A stretch of 64,000 bases of DNA from Panagrolaimus kolymaensis (lineage: Eukaryota > Nematoda > Chromadorea > Rhabditida > Panagrolaimidae): positions 1,364,001-1,428,000 of the forward strand of contig JAJQJQ010000049.1 of the NCBI GenBank assembly GCA_028622995.1, given 5' to 3'. Positions 1 through 12,200 of this stretch are shown here, in pieces; positions within the stretch are counted from its first letter, which is position 1; every line of letters begins with the position of its first letter. Position numbers and translations under genes: made by a program. The notes beneath the pieces are model-generated. The model saw only the letters and a program-made list of their open reading frames with translations, ran no database searches and had not been told where the DNA came from.

Positions 1-320
1 TGTTTTATATTTTGTTTATGGTTTAATTATTCAAAGTTTTAGGGCCATTAATTAATTAATATTGACGCTTGCTTTCCTATCGCAACTACTCAAACTCTTA
101 AAAGCTTGAATACCACTTTCTTCAATAACAAGGTTTAATCGCTCTTGGTAAATCATGTCTACTTTTGATAATGTAATTTTACAACGTTTTCCATTCCACA
201 AACCAATAATGGATTATATAATTCATAATGTAAAGGGTAAAATTTTAAAAAAGTTGCACAAGGTTTGCAAATATTTTTATATGTGACTTATTTGAATTGT
301 TCGTTTATTGTAAAATTACT
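1..320. other. Left-edge region, possible minus-strand exon remnant
   Basis: No complete gene is visible. On the minus strand a frame is open from about 200 down to a stop at 52-54, giving roughly 49 codons with a normal amino-acid mix (it includes DMIYQERLNLVIEESGIQAF). The 5' part would have to overlap the + strand gene that starts at 321, and I found no matching upstream exon. It may be a broken exon or chance. The interval must also contain the promoter of the gene at 321. Confidence 0.25.
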
Positions 321-1007
321 ATGGAAGAATTAATATTTTTAACCAAATCTGGAAACATTACTAGTTTAGCATTAAACGAAAAAGTTTATTATTCTGGTAA
401 ATTTACTAATGTTCCACCAGAACAAATATTTTCTCTTGCTCCTAAAGCAACTAACCTTAAGTGAGTGTTTTTATTATTATTAAATTATGTTTTTGATTTG
501 CCTTAATAAAAGATATTTTCTCAATTTACTCTTTTGTTTTGCTAAAAAAAAATAAAGATTTTCATTGTATTCTCTGCTTTGTCTCCTCCATCTTATCGAC
601 TAAGGAGTTGATAACATTATTTATAAGAGGGTTTTATTTTTTAGCTTGTATAATAACACATTCACCGAAGAAACAATGAAGAATTTGTTAAAATTTGAAG
701 GCCGACCAAAATTAAAAAAATTATTAGTCTGGAACGCTGTAGATCAAGCGATGGATGTAAATCTCTTATGCATATTTCTTGAAGTAATCTATTTTCTTAT
801 AAAAAAAAACCCTTTTATTTAAATTTTATTTTTTAGAAAAACCTTGATAACGAGGCTATAGTCTCAGTATCATTTCAAGATCCACACATACAAGATGCTT
901 TTGCTGCTGCCATATATGAAAAAATAAATGCTTGGGAACCAAATGAAAGAAAACCTTCTAATTTTCCACATCCTTTCCCTTTTCCTGGAAATCCAAATAA
1001 TCCTTAA
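321..1007 (+). CDS. Small three-exon protein of unknown function (140 aa)
   Basis: Exons are 321-460, 645-756 and 837-1007; the lengths (140, 112, 171 nt) join in frame, with donors GTGAGT and GTAAAT and TTTTTAG-type acceptors. The product starts MEELIFLTKSGNITSL, runs through a Lys/Leu-rich middle (RPKLKKLLVWN) and ends in a short Pro/Asn/Phe-rich tail (FPHPFPFPGNPNNP). There is no signal peptide or membrane segment. The ATG at 321 is the first in frame after AT-rich leader sequence. A possible AATAAA overlaps the stop (1006-1011). I recognise no family; the middle loosely recalls the leucine-rich style of nematode F-box-associated proteins, but that is inference only. Confidence 0.7.
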
Positions 1008-1191
1008 TAAAATCCATTTTTTTCAACTTCGAGAAAGTGAGTGGGAAGCAAAAATTCGAGATCGGCTTTGCCACAAATATTGTTTTTTCGAATCAAACAT
1101 AGTCATTATTTACCAAAAGTTTTTTCAAGCTTTAAAATTAATGAAAAATTCTTTCAACGCGCTTTTCTTTCAATTCCATTTATCATCAAAT
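1008..1191. other. Downstream flank of first gene
   Basis: AT-rich 3' flank between the first gene and the MITE at 1200. Frames open across it run into the MITE and have no codon structure of their own. Confidence 0.4.
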
Positions 1192-1199
1192 ATCTTAAT

Positions 1200-1411
1200 C
1201 AGGGATGGACGGAGTTCCACTTCCGCTTCCGTCTTCCGCGGAATTCCGCCTTTTTTTTACTTCCGTGTTCCTTCCGCGTTAAACGGAAGTGGCTATCTGG
1301 TTATAAAAATTCCGCTTCCTTCCGTTTACTTCCGGAATTCCGCCTTTTTTCGGGTTTTAATTCCTTCCGTACTTCCTTCCGTTTAAAAATTTTTAATTCC
1401 GTCCATCCCTG
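1200..1411. mobile_element. hAT-type MITE, copy 1 (212 bp)
   Basis: A non-autonomous DNA element with terminal inverted repeats. The right end read on the minus strand is CAGGGATGGACGGAATT; the left end has one mismatch (G at 1214). It is flanked by an exact 8 bp direct repeat ATCTTAAT at 1192-1199 and 1412-1419. The interior is built from about 13 TTCCG pentamers mixed with CGGAA. It has no coding capacity; frames through it are artefacts. An 8 bp target duplication and CAGGG ends are typical of the hAT superfamily. The second copy at 63397-63608 has the same length and orientation and differs at one base. Confidence 0.93.
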
Positions 1412-1419
1412 ATCTTAAT

Positions 1420-2231
1420 GCTTATCGAAAATATGTACCTTGAATATTTGTTTAATTTTGTTTTAATTCCACATTTTTTTAAAAAGTTTAATAAAGTTTT
1501 AAAAAATTTGAACAGCCGCCGCAACAATGTTTTTTTAGAGGAACCAATTCCAATGACTTTGTAATGCTTAAGCTTAGAGAGAGTAAATGAATACCACATA
1601 CATAATTAATGAAAACGAAAACTTGTCAGAAAATTTAGAGGTGTTTGTTTAACAGCCTTTTAAACCGCTATCATTGCTTCTTTTACTTTCCGATATACAA
1701 CACAACAAGGAGCTTAAAAAAACAACATAAAAAGTTAAACACTGTAAAGATATTCAAAAAGTTAGTTGCCACATTCAAAGGTAAAAACTAAAGAAACTTT
1801 ACTTCTTGACATCAAATAAAAATAAGGCGGCGCAGTGAAGCAAATTTATAAGTAAAAATTTGATACTTTCTTGAGTAAATCTTTCAATAAACGAACTTAT
1901 GATTAGTTGAAATGAAAGCATTTAGCAATAATTACATAATTCCAAGTTTTATTCTGCGGAACCATGTTTGAAAGTTTAAAAAAATTGTGTATTCCAAAAC
2001 GAATGCTTGCAACCGTAGCCTTTGCATTTTTTGCCGCCTAAAAAAATGCAACAAAGCCAATGAAATTTTTCTTTTGAAAAAGTTACTGCATTTTTTGCAA
2101 GTTTGAAAATTTGCATGTTTGAAAGAATGCATTTTGTAATACCGCTTTTCCACAAAATCAATATTCAATCTTCATTTCGCAAGTCGTCCGTCAGTTAGTC
2201 AGTCAGCATTTTTCTTTGCGGCTGTGAAAAA
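1420..2231. other. Intergenic region and promoter/5' UTR of the 2232 gene
   Basis: AT-rich spacer without a supported gene. The last 50 bases before the ATG at 2232 are richer in G+C and contain repeated GTCAGTTAGTCAGTCAGC-like sequence (about 2186-2210), a plausible initiator or 5' UTR. A minus-strand open frame at 1932-2168 is lysine/phenylalanine-rich and I do not regard it as a gene. Confidence 0.4.
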
Positions 2232-3711
2232 ATGTCGTCATCATCAACTGAAATGGATGGAGGTGGTGGTGCATCAATTTCGGAATATTCTCCTGCTCCA
2301 AGTGAAACCAATGTTGAAATGTCTATGAGTCAAATGAATATGGGAAATCAACATCATCAACAACTACCATCACGTGAACGAAGCATATCTGAGCTCTCAA
2401 CTTATACAGCAATTTCAACTCCATTCAATCTTGAAGAATCTGGGGCTGAATCATGTGAAACTGCAACATCGGCTATTTCTCTTCTTGATCTAAATGAAGC
2501 TGAACTTACTGTTCGTTTGATTGATATTATTGAAGCTGTTGTTGTTTCAGAAGATAATGGTGATGCTTTCTCATCCAACAATGATGGTTCAATTTCTGGT
2601 GGTTTTACCGATGTCACTGCTGCTAGTGAAAGAACTTCCAGCTGTATTGCTACTGATGTTACATTAGAAAGTGAAGCTTCTGGTGGTATTTCTGGTAATA
2701 CTGTTATCAATGAAACTACTTTTGAAACAACCTTATCTGATGGTGGAGAAGTAACTGATTCCGAACTTGATTCTGATGATACTACTTGTGAGTTTAATAA
2801 CCTTTGCACATGTTATAATAACATGTAAAAGTTTCAGATTCTCTTACTCGAGCTCAAGGGGGTGAAGAACAACTCAATGAAATTGAAGATGCTCTAGAAG
2901 TAGCACATGGTGAAAATGCCTTTAATCAAATTTCTGGTAGAGATGTTAATGAAGAAGATGATGCTTCATCTTTGGTTCGTAGTAAGTTCCTTTTTTACTT
3001 TTTACATCCTTTAACTTTCTTGTGTGTTACAGCTGTCAGATATATCGTCCGCCTTCCATTTAACATCTTGTATTCAACCATCGTTGGTGTCTATCGCTTC
3101 AATATGATGCTTATCAAAGTTCCGTTGATTCCGTTTTATCTTTTGAAAAATATTTTTTATGGAATCGCCAACATGATGACTCCAAAGATTGAACCTCCAC
3201 CTCAACAATCAACTAATGGAAATGGTGAAGAAGCCGCTGCTGATGCAACTTCAAATGATCGACAAACTGCTGGTTCTGATACTGCTGTTATGGAAAGTGA
3301 TGAATACATCACTGATTTAAACGATTACAGTGAATACAATGAAAGCAGCTGTAAAGTTTAACTTTTCCTTTTTGTTATTCATTTTAACTCCTTTCTTTTC
3401 AGGCCCATTATCTGAATTTACTCCAATTCCATCTCAAGCAAGTGTCTTTGTTGCTGATTCAGCTATTCAACCAACTTCTTCAAGTTTTGATGAAGCCTTC
3501 GGCACCGATGGTTCTTTAAATCATTTCTTAAATGGTATGTTTTCATTCTTTTTCCGAATTGCTACTAATTTCTTTACATTTTTTAGCTCCATCTCGTGTT
3601 CTCGAATCTCCTGAACGTGAAGGATGTGATACTCCTGCACCACCTCCACTGTACTCATCAACCAATCATCAAGGATTTGAAAATGACTTCGATTATGGTG
3701 CCAACAAATAG
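2232..3711 (+). CDS. Acidic Ser/Thr-rich protein with one hydrophobic segment (424 aa), unknown
   Basis: Five exons: 2232-2787, 2838-2981, 3033-3350, 3403-3534, 3587-3711. All junctions keep frame (every break is phase 1) and introns are about 50 bp. Residues 1-233 are acidic, Ser/Thr/Glu-rich and probably disordered. Residues about 234-282 form a continuous hydrophobic/basic stretch (starts TVRYIVRLPFNILYSTIVGV), long enough for a membrane hairpin or two short helices. The rest is again disordered, with Pro-rich patches near the C-terminus. There is no N-terminal signal peptide, so it would be tail- or hairpin-inserted or peripheral. AATAAA follows at 3779-3784. I recognise no family. The uniform short introns and intact frame argue for a functional gene. 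Confidence 0.85.
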
Positions 3712-3778
3712 AATTTATATTAGTCGGAGCATTTTTCTTGTATTTTGTATTTATTTGTAAAATTGTAATTTCTTCATT

Positions 3779-3784
3779 AATAAA
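3779..3784 (+). terminator. Polyadenylation signal AATAAA
   Basis: Canonical hexamer 68 bases after the stop codon of the gene ending at 3711. Confidence 0.6.
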
Positions 3785-4080
3785 GATTTTTCATTAACCA
3801 TTGTTTATGTATTTTGAAGCTTTACAAGCTGGACAAATTTGTAATCAAGCAACTACTTGGAGAGTGTGGCAGGATTTTTGCTCGCGTTTGCTTCTTTTGT
3901 TTTGTGAATTTGTGTCATTTTTGTTATTTTCTCGTGCAGCAATTACTCCATTTTTTGCGACAACTTTGTTACTTTTTTATCATTGCTTGATCCTTCATTT
4001 TCAGGATAATCACTAGCATCTCGACGAAAAAATCTCATAATTTTACAACACCTGAATTTAATACTTCTTTTTGGTTAATT
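3785..4080. other. Intergenic spacer
   Basis: Short spacer between two + strand genes. A 71-codon + strand frame at 3801-4016 is open but is leucine/phenylalanine-rich and has no splice context or family resemblance. I treat it as non-coding. Confidence 0.4.
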
Positions 4081-4713
4081 ATGGATTTATCTTATTCATC
4101 ATCGTCATCTCAAGAAAATTTATCTGAAGAAACTCAATCATTCGATACAGCAAGAACAACTCAAAGTGAAAATGAAAGTGAAGATGAAGAAATAAACTTT
4201 GATGATGAACCAGCGACGCCACCTTCTGATGTTCAAGAACTAATTCCATCTCCACCACCTTCTCGTGTTAGATTTGTCGATAATCCACCTGGCAATAGTA
4301 AGTTAAATTACAATGAAGTAGCTGTTTAACATGTTAATGATCTTTTCTTCATATGAAACTAATTTGCTTACATTTTTAGATCCACGTGAAACTACTTTAG
4401 CTGAGAAATTTTTACTAAAAATGGATATCCTCGAACAAATTATGCAACTTGAAAGACAAATTATTACTGTAAATCAAAGAGCAATTAATCGACAAAATGG
4501 TACACAAGCTGGTTCAATTTGGATTCGTTGTAAGTTGTTCTTTAACTGCATCCAACTTTAATGATCTTTTTTTCTTCAGATCCTCGATCTTTGTTTCTTT
4601 GGTCAAAGGAAGTTGTTTTTGAAACTTTTCAACTCAATTTGATGATTCTAAAATCTCCATTGACTATATGTTATCTCGTAAAGAATAAGTTTAATGGATA
4701 CAGGAAATATTGA
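4081..4713 (+). CDS. Acidic Ser-rich protein, 3' end apparently frameshifted
   Basis: Exons 4081-4297, 4380-4529 and 4580-4713 join in frame and give 166 aa. Residues 1-72 are Ser/Glu-rich and acidic. Residues about 73-122 form a likely helix (LLKMDILEQIMQLERQIITV). In exon 3 the frame after KEVVFETF becomes unlike the rest. A different frame then reads TQFDDSKISIDYMLSRKE up to TAA at 4686-4688, and further on HSHHVTGEN, a stop, then EAIAAAGDDILGTYEEEETE (to about 4805). This looks like the original C-terminus interrupted by a frameshift and two stops. Either the gene is decaying at its 3' end or there is an assembly error in a T-run. Function unknown. Confidence 0.55.
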
Positions 4714-4805
4714 TTTCACATTCTCATCATGTCACTGGAGAAAATTAAGAAGCTATTGCTGCTGCTGGTGATGATATACTTGGTACATATGAAGAAGAAG
4801 AAACA

Positions 4806-5848
4806 GAAATATGGAAATATAAGATTTTTGTTTTTAAATTTACTTTTTTGTTTTGTTTGAGCTTTTTGAGAGTTGTATGTTAGGTATTTTTAATAATAAA
4901 AGCTTTTTTGTTTGCAAATATTTTTATTCTTTCTCTAATTTTGACTTTGCTAAGATAAAACAAAGATACAGAAAAAGGTTATAAGCAAATTTTCTTTAAA
5001 CGGATGCTATTCATTTTTGAAAGCTATCATCATTATTGTAAGCTTTAATGGTTTTGATGTCCATCGAATATATGCTTCCATTGTTTATGGTTTTCAGAAA
5101 CTAAGCTTATTATTGCCAAAGTAAAAATGACAAGCTATCAATATTACAGAAAGCAATTATTTTGTTGGTACCGCCACATGTAACACGAATCTGATTTTAC
5201 TTTTATGATAATATATATTGCTAGTAACTACCATACCATTCTGAAGAAAAACAGTTTAACTGCATGTTTTTTGTTTTTGAATGATGCCTTCAGTAATAAT
5301 AACAAAAATCCGAGAGAAAGCAAATAAGTATGGAACAAAAAAATTGCGTTCATTGAGTGATCAATTTAAAATCATTTTTTTGTGTGTGATCAAATCTTTT
5401 TTTAAGGAATAAAATGAAAACTTTATTAAATAAATATTCAACCTTTATGTACAGCAAAAAAAGATACCAAAGAAACAAAAAAATTTACTAACAAAAAATG
5501 TTATAAATGAAGGCAAAAAAAAAAAATTACTTTTGAGGTTAAATAAATAATTGCAAGAAGAAAAAAATTGGCTATGCTTTTTTTTTCTTAATAAAAAGAA
5601 ATATGTTTGTGGTTTTTTTTAATCGGCAGTGTGTAACGATTATTAATTATAAATATTTTAAATAAAAATAGTGGACCAAAAAAATAATAATAACAAAATA
5701 ATAAATGGAATAGAAAGAAATTGTGGGATACAAAACAAAAAAGAATTTATTTTTTCGAGTCAAAAAGAAAAAGATCATTGATTTATTTGATTGAGTAAAA
5801 TTTGTTTTTAAAATTATATATTGTTTTTGGCAGATAAAAATGAGTTAA
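4806..5848. other. Intergenic, AT-rich
   Basis: Long A- and T-runs, several AATAAA-like hexamers on both strands (for example near 4898), no exon-like stretch. It separates the 4081 gene from the convergent 3' end of utx-1. Confidence 0.4.
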
Positions 5849-5962
5849 TTAAAAAAGGACTAAATTTTTTTGAAATGGAAAAATTTGATTCGAATTGCTC
5901 TGCCACGGAAAAATGAATGGGATTCCCAAACTTTTGTGGCGAAACTCAAGGTCGCATTTCTC
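5849..5962 (-). other. Possible alternative last exon of utx-1
   Basis: Read on the minus strand, an acceptor GAAATCAG is followed at 5962 by 37 open codons (start EKCDLEFRHKSLGIPFIFPW) and TAA at 5849-5851. It is in phase 0, which matches a strong donor CCA|GTAAGT at 6331/6330 in the last utx-1 exon. Base composition is less AT-rich than the surroundings. If used, UTX-1 would end with this tail (about 1319 aa) instead of reading through the donor to the stop at 6298. I cannot choose between the two from sequence. Confidence 0.4.
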
Positions 5963-6297
5963 CTGATTTCAAAAAATATTTAGTTCATTTTTAAAAAAAA
6001 AGAAAGAAGGAATACAATGGAAAACAAATTTGAACTTCAACAAAAAAAATATTTAAATGCAAAATTAGCTAAAATTTTAATAACATAATTTTTTTGCTTT
6101 TTTGAGAACATTGAATTGAGTTTGAGTAAAATAAAAATAATTAAAATAACGAAGTTTTTTTTTGGGGTTTGAGCAGCAAGTTGAAGGCTTTGATGAGACA
6201 TTTTTTATTATTATTTTTTGTTGGAAATTTAATGGAAATATTTTTTTAACAAAGTAATGGAGTTTTTGCCTAAAAAAACATAGATTTATTAAAACTT

Positions 6298-9200
6298 CTA
6301 AATTCTTTGGGCAAAAATAGTAAAACTTACTGGATGAAGTTGGAATCGATCAAAGATATCACAAAGTTCATCAAAATTTGTTTGTTGAAGAACGACATAT
6401 TCTTCAAATTCAGTTTTCTTTGCACAATGAACACAAAAAACTCGAAATTTATTGTGATGTTCTTTAACGAAAAGCATATTGAATACTTCGACCTACAAAG
6501 AAGAAAGTTATTTCAATTTTTGGAAAATTTTTTATTCTGTGCATTCTTGTTTTTTTAGATATTAAATTTTTTCTCTCTCTCAAGATTTTGGGTTTTTAAG
6601 TTTAATGTTATTAAAAGAAAAAATGCTACGGAAAATACTTTTCAAGAAATAATAAAAAATAAGAAAACTTTTTGCCTCAAAAATGTTTGCACGAAAGATG
6701 CATCTTTTAAAATAATTTTTTTTGGGGACAAATTATAAAAATTTATATAAAACTTACATCACAATTATGACAATAATGTGAGGCTTCACCTTTAATACGT
6801 TGTTGATATTTAATGGGATTTTTAGTTCTCGTTTCAACATAATCATATATCATTCGACAAAAAGCTAATGAACGAATGAGAACGCCTTTAACAACATTAT
6901 ACATTTTTTGATTGGAAAATCGAACATTTTGAGCTAATTGCCAGCATAAATGTTGCATTGGAACTAATGATCGATAATTGGTAAGTTTGTTCCATTCATA
7001 TGCGTATAAAGACATTTCAATTTGTTCTGAAGTCATTGGGCCAACATTCCATGCCACATTATTACACCATCCAATTGATTGGACCCAATGGACGCATCTT
7101 TAATAGAAATATGATTAAATTTGGTTTTTGAAATAAGTAAAAAAAAATAGCTTACCCTCCGCCAACCCAAACAAGATCGCCAGCTTTTTGAGTGAATCGA
7201 TAAACGGGTACACGAGCTTTAATGAGATCTTCAAAATTAGGCCACCATGAACCTTTCATGAGATCGATTTTACGATCCTTACACATTTTATCCACAACTG
7301 GCCAATATTCATAATCCACTCCAAACCATTCACATTCTCCAGGGCCAATGTTCTGAAGAAAAAAAATTCTCAATTTTTTATTGCTTTTTTTAGATGGGTT
7401 TCAAAAAGTTGTTTTTTTTTAATGAAAAAGATAACTTACAATATTTATGGAAGCAAAGCAATTATTTTCCAAATGTCCGGGTGTCCGACATCCTGGAACC
7501 TTCATATACATTTGTACGGTATTCATTCCAAATACAGCATGTCCAAGATGTGAAAGTAAATTACATGTGGCTGAATTTCGACAAAATGCAGGCATTTTAT
7601 TTAATTCTTTTAACTGTCCAGGAAATTTAGTTTCATCACTTAAATCTACGTTAGTACCAAATTTAACAATTTTCATTGGCATATGCCCGGTTGGAAGATC
7701 ATCCGGGCCACAAAGATTTGCAGCGGCTGCAAGTTTCGCAGCTGAAGCATTCACAGAAGCTTGATTTCCTCCCGTCGTTCTTCGACGTTTAGTTGGTGGT
7801 GGAGCATCACCTCCACCACCGCCATCTCCATTGCTATTGTTGGCATTATTATTGTTGGTGGTGGTGGCGGAGGAAGTGGATGGAGTCGATTCTTTTGAAC
7901 CTGGAGCAGAAGATGAAGAAAGGGATAACAATGAAGCGACGGGGGCTGTAGTGGCTATTGTACCAAGTGGAGTACCTTCAGCTTGAGCTTTAGCAGCGGC
8001 TAAAAAAATTATGGGTTTAAAAATATTATTTTTCTAAATCCTAATTTTTTTTCTTTTTCTTACCTATAGCATATTTCGATCCAGTTCCAGCTGCTCTTAA
8101 TCTTTCCGTTTCTTCTTTTAATGAATGCCGAAATGATTCAGCTTGATAAACTCCATATCTTCCAATATTGGTTGAAGATCTCGTGGAAATGCAATGCCAC
8201 GTGGGTTGACCAAGTTGATCAACATTTATATCGCCGGGCATTCGATATTGAGTCCTTACTTCCACTTCATAATTAGGTTGAGTTTCAATTAAGGACTTTG
8301 TTGAAAATAAAGATAAATCCATTTTTAGCGCGGATGTTAATCCACGAATAAGGGCGATTGGAGATTTATAACAAAAATTTTGAAGTTCAATCGAATGAGC
8401 TTCCGAAGGTTTTTCAACTTTGATTAAAGGTGTTTTAAGACCCAATTTATCAATTTGTGGTCTCTTTTTTAATTGAATCACTTCCGGCCTTGGTGGAGGA
8501 CATTGTTCATCAAAAACTTGTGAATATATTTCTGGATTAGTTAAACGTTGTTGAATTTTTCCCATAACTTCGCTGGAATTTATTGTTATTGGAACATAAA
8601 GTTGAGAGAGGAGAGAAAAATTTGATGGTAAATCTCCGGATTTTATTGGTGGCGAAATTCTTGCTGATACAACAATATTTGCATTTGGAGCAGCAGCGGC
8701 GGCAATGTCTTCATTTTGTTGTTGTTGACCCATTTCAGAATGGTGTTGATTTTGATTTTGATTATTAGAATTTGATGAATTTTCTAAATAATTTGATATT
8801 GATGAATCTTCTTCATCATCATCATCATCTTTAAATGCTTGATTCATTAAATTATTTAAATCATTATTATTTGAATTATTATTTGAAGAAGAAGAGGAAG
8901 TAGGTAAAAATGGAAATGGTTTCATCATGGGATCATCTAATAAATCTTTAGTGGAATTTGTTGCAGCTTCATTGGACACCGTGGTTTCATGAGCTTGTAA
9001 TTGTTGTTGATGATGATGGCGTTTATCTGAATTTCGAAACCGTTGTTCCAAATGTTGCAAAAGTGAACGTTCGGTACTTTCAAGTTGATCTTTATTTAAT
9101 TGTAAAACTTTCATTATTTCCAATTGGGTTGCATTTAATTCACCAAAGGGTTGTCGATTTGAAAAGGATGCAGCTAATTCCGACATTTTAGCAAATGGAC

Positions 9201-12200
9201 TTCCCAAACGATATACGTATCGGTGAAGCTAAAATAAAGGGGCATTTTAGTAAAAATATAAAAAAGCAGGCGATTGTGAAAGTCGAAGGTAAATCTTCTT
9301 TTTTTTCACCAAATAATAAATACACTTGAATCAATGTGAATTTCTAAGTTTAGAGGGAAAAAATATTTAATAACTTACTTTAGCAAGATCTTTTTGATGA
9401 GGTAATAATTCAGCGGGAATTCCTAAACTCCACGCTTGTTCCAAAGGATATAATAAATTATTTTGACTGAAAAAGAAAATTAAGTTAAAATCAATTAAAA
9501 GTATTAATTATTAAAAAAATTCAGTTTATAAAAAGTCAAAAAAAAATATGGGAAGCACGAGAAAATTAATATTCAAATTTTTTTGGGAAATTTGAATTTT
9601 GAGTGAAAATTTTCAATGCTCAAGAAAAAAAGTTTTTGCTATTAAAATTCAAAAAATTGATCTCTCTTTTAAACTTTTTTTTCTGCTACCGCCCTCGATT
9701 AAAAAGTCTGAAAATTCTGAAAGTCTGGTGGCTTGGCTGGAGACCAAAAAGTTTATAGCTTTTGCCCTTTTTTTCATATTTAAGTTGCTTACACTTTTAT
9801 TTTATTGATAAAAGTCTAATAATTTCTTTTTCTTCATTTTTTTTTGCTTTTTAATCATGGGCGTGTTTTTTTTTTATTTTCCCTAACCACAAAGTAAGTT
9901 CATTAATTTATTTCTCATTTTCTTATAATAATAATATACATGCGTGAAAGAAAAAAAACCACAGACACACGCAGCTAGAATGGCCATGGAGACGACATAC
10001 GCATTCATTCCCCTGCGCATTTAATGTTTCACGTCTCATCTCTATTTAATTCTATGTACTTTGCTTACTTTGGCCCAAGCAACCAAAAAGAAAAAAACTA
10101 CACTCAAAGCACTCATTAATTTCAATTTTTTTTAATTTCACACATTTTTTTTTCATTGAGGTAAAAAGGATGAATGAGACCAACCACAACCATGGCAAAA
10201 AAAAAATAATACAAATAATAAACTAATATTTATTTTTTTATTTATTTTTTTCAAGCATAAAAAAAAGCATTAGCTAGGGTAATAATGAATGAAAATTAAA
10301 TAAAATAAAAAATGAATGAAAACGTAAAGCAGCAGCAACGTTTGTGGAGGACTCTCCCTATCCTTTTTTAAAATAAAAATAAAAAATATTCATTCAACCA
10401 ACAACCCAACCCACGCGCAAAAAGCTAACTAACTCTATGCAGACTTCAATGGTGCCAATTTTTTTTATTATTGCTTTTTCTTTTTTGTTGCTAAATTGAA
10501 GACATTAAAAAAATTATATATATTTTTTTTTTTGAATTCAGGCGTGATTAAAATTAAATATTATCATTAAATAAAAAATGAGAAAATGAAATTTAAATTA
10601 TTGACCAGAAGTCAATGTTTTGAAGAAGAAAAAGATAGGTAGAAAAAAGACCGGAAATGCCTGGTTTTTCAGCAAAAATAAAAAAATTTGTAAAGTTAAA
10701 GTTCGTAAAAGTTTTTACAACAAAAATATGCAAATTTTCGTTTTTATAAACGCCAAAATAAAAATTAATTCTTTAAAAATTGCAGAGAAAGAAAAAAGTG
10801 TAAAAAATTAATGAATCGAAATTAAAAAAATCTTTTAGATTAAAATTCTTGAATATTTATTTTTTATTAACACTAATTAATCTTTTTAATATTTAATCTA
10901 ATAAATATTAAAAGAAAGAATGAAATAAAAGAAAAAGCAGAAAGATTAAAATTAATTAAATCCTTTCTTCAAATTATTTAATATTTAATTTTTTAATATG
11001 CTTCATTCATCCCACATGCTTTTTTTTCTTATTGACTTTTTAAATATAACAAAAAAACATAGAAAAAAAACTTACGTTGGCTTATAATTTAATGGCAAAG
11101 GTTTTAAAAATAATTGAGGATGGTCTTTGATAGCTTTTTCTAATATTTGTATTCGACGCTTTAATGGCTCGGGATGAGCTGAAAAAAATAAACATGTTAA
11201 TAATTGATGGGTAAATTTAATTAAATAAAAATAAAAGAATTTTTGGAATTGGCACGAATTTTTAAAATAAAGCTCCGAGGTTGGAATAAAATAAGCGTAT
11301 TGACAGAACGGAAACATTTATCGAAAACTGGGATTTGAAGCTGGCAAAGGAAAGACACTGCTAGATCGGAGAAAAAAGTCTGCCTCGGTAAGAAACCAAT
11401 ATTAGGCCACCGCTTATAAAAAATGGAGCTTCAAAACTAGCAAAAAACAACAACAATGTAAAAATGTATGTACCCAACATTAAAAATTTTAAATACATTT
11501 TTATTTTTTATTTTATGAATGAAATATTTTTATGTGAATCATTCATCATCAAAACTCAAACAATAAAAAATAAATTACGAGGGAGGAGGAGAAGGAAAAA
11601 AAGATGGAATGTGAGAGAGAACCTCAATGCGAACTAAAGTAAATAATAATACATAAACATTTTAACATTTTTTGCAGTAGAAAAAAAAAAGCAAACGAGT
11701 TCAATGTTGGGGCGGAATTTAAAAAAAAAGTAAGCACAAGCAAAATTGTAGTGTCTGTTGTTAGTTTCAATGATTATTGACCCTTGAATTCCATAGTGAA
11801 AAAATGCAAGAAAAAAAGTATTGGCAATAAAATTAAAAGTCAAAGATTTTTTATTAGACCTCACAAAGTTGACATTTAAAAATAAAAATGAAACATATAA
11901 AAATTAGTGCATAAAATTTAAGAAGAAAAATAAACTTAAAAGGTCAAACTTTGGAGAATGAGGTTGTAAAGAAAAAAAAGGCGAATTAGAAGATTGGTTA
12001 TTAAAAGCCGGATAAGCTTAAAGATTAAAGAACAAATAAAAAAAAGTTTTTTTTTGAAATGGAAATTTTCAGAAGATGATTATGAGAATTTGAATTGGAA
12101 TAAAAAAAATTATTTAAAACATTCCAATAAAAAGGAATAGATTTATGTTTCTCAAAAAATACGACAAAAAGCACTAAACCTTCAATAAAAAATGAACTTC

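Noticed and set aside
20..42. Sequence resembling the nematode SL1 spliced leader (starts GGTTTAATTA)
   Set aside because: It has several mismatches and one extra base, is not followed by a GT donor, and no Sm site or snRNA-like stem could be seen, so it is not an SL RNA gene. In AT-rich sequence such a match is not rare.
1041..1412. Open frame sharing its C-terminal 70 residues with a frame at 63385-63609
   Set aside because: The shared part is just the translated MITE; no protein-coding role.
6307..6558. + strand 83-codon frame
   Set aside because: Antisense shadow of the last utx-1 exon, whose minus-strand reading matches the KDM6 zinc domain.
7394..7764. + strand frames of 78 and 105 codons
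   Set aside because: Antisense shadows of the utx-1 JmjC exon.
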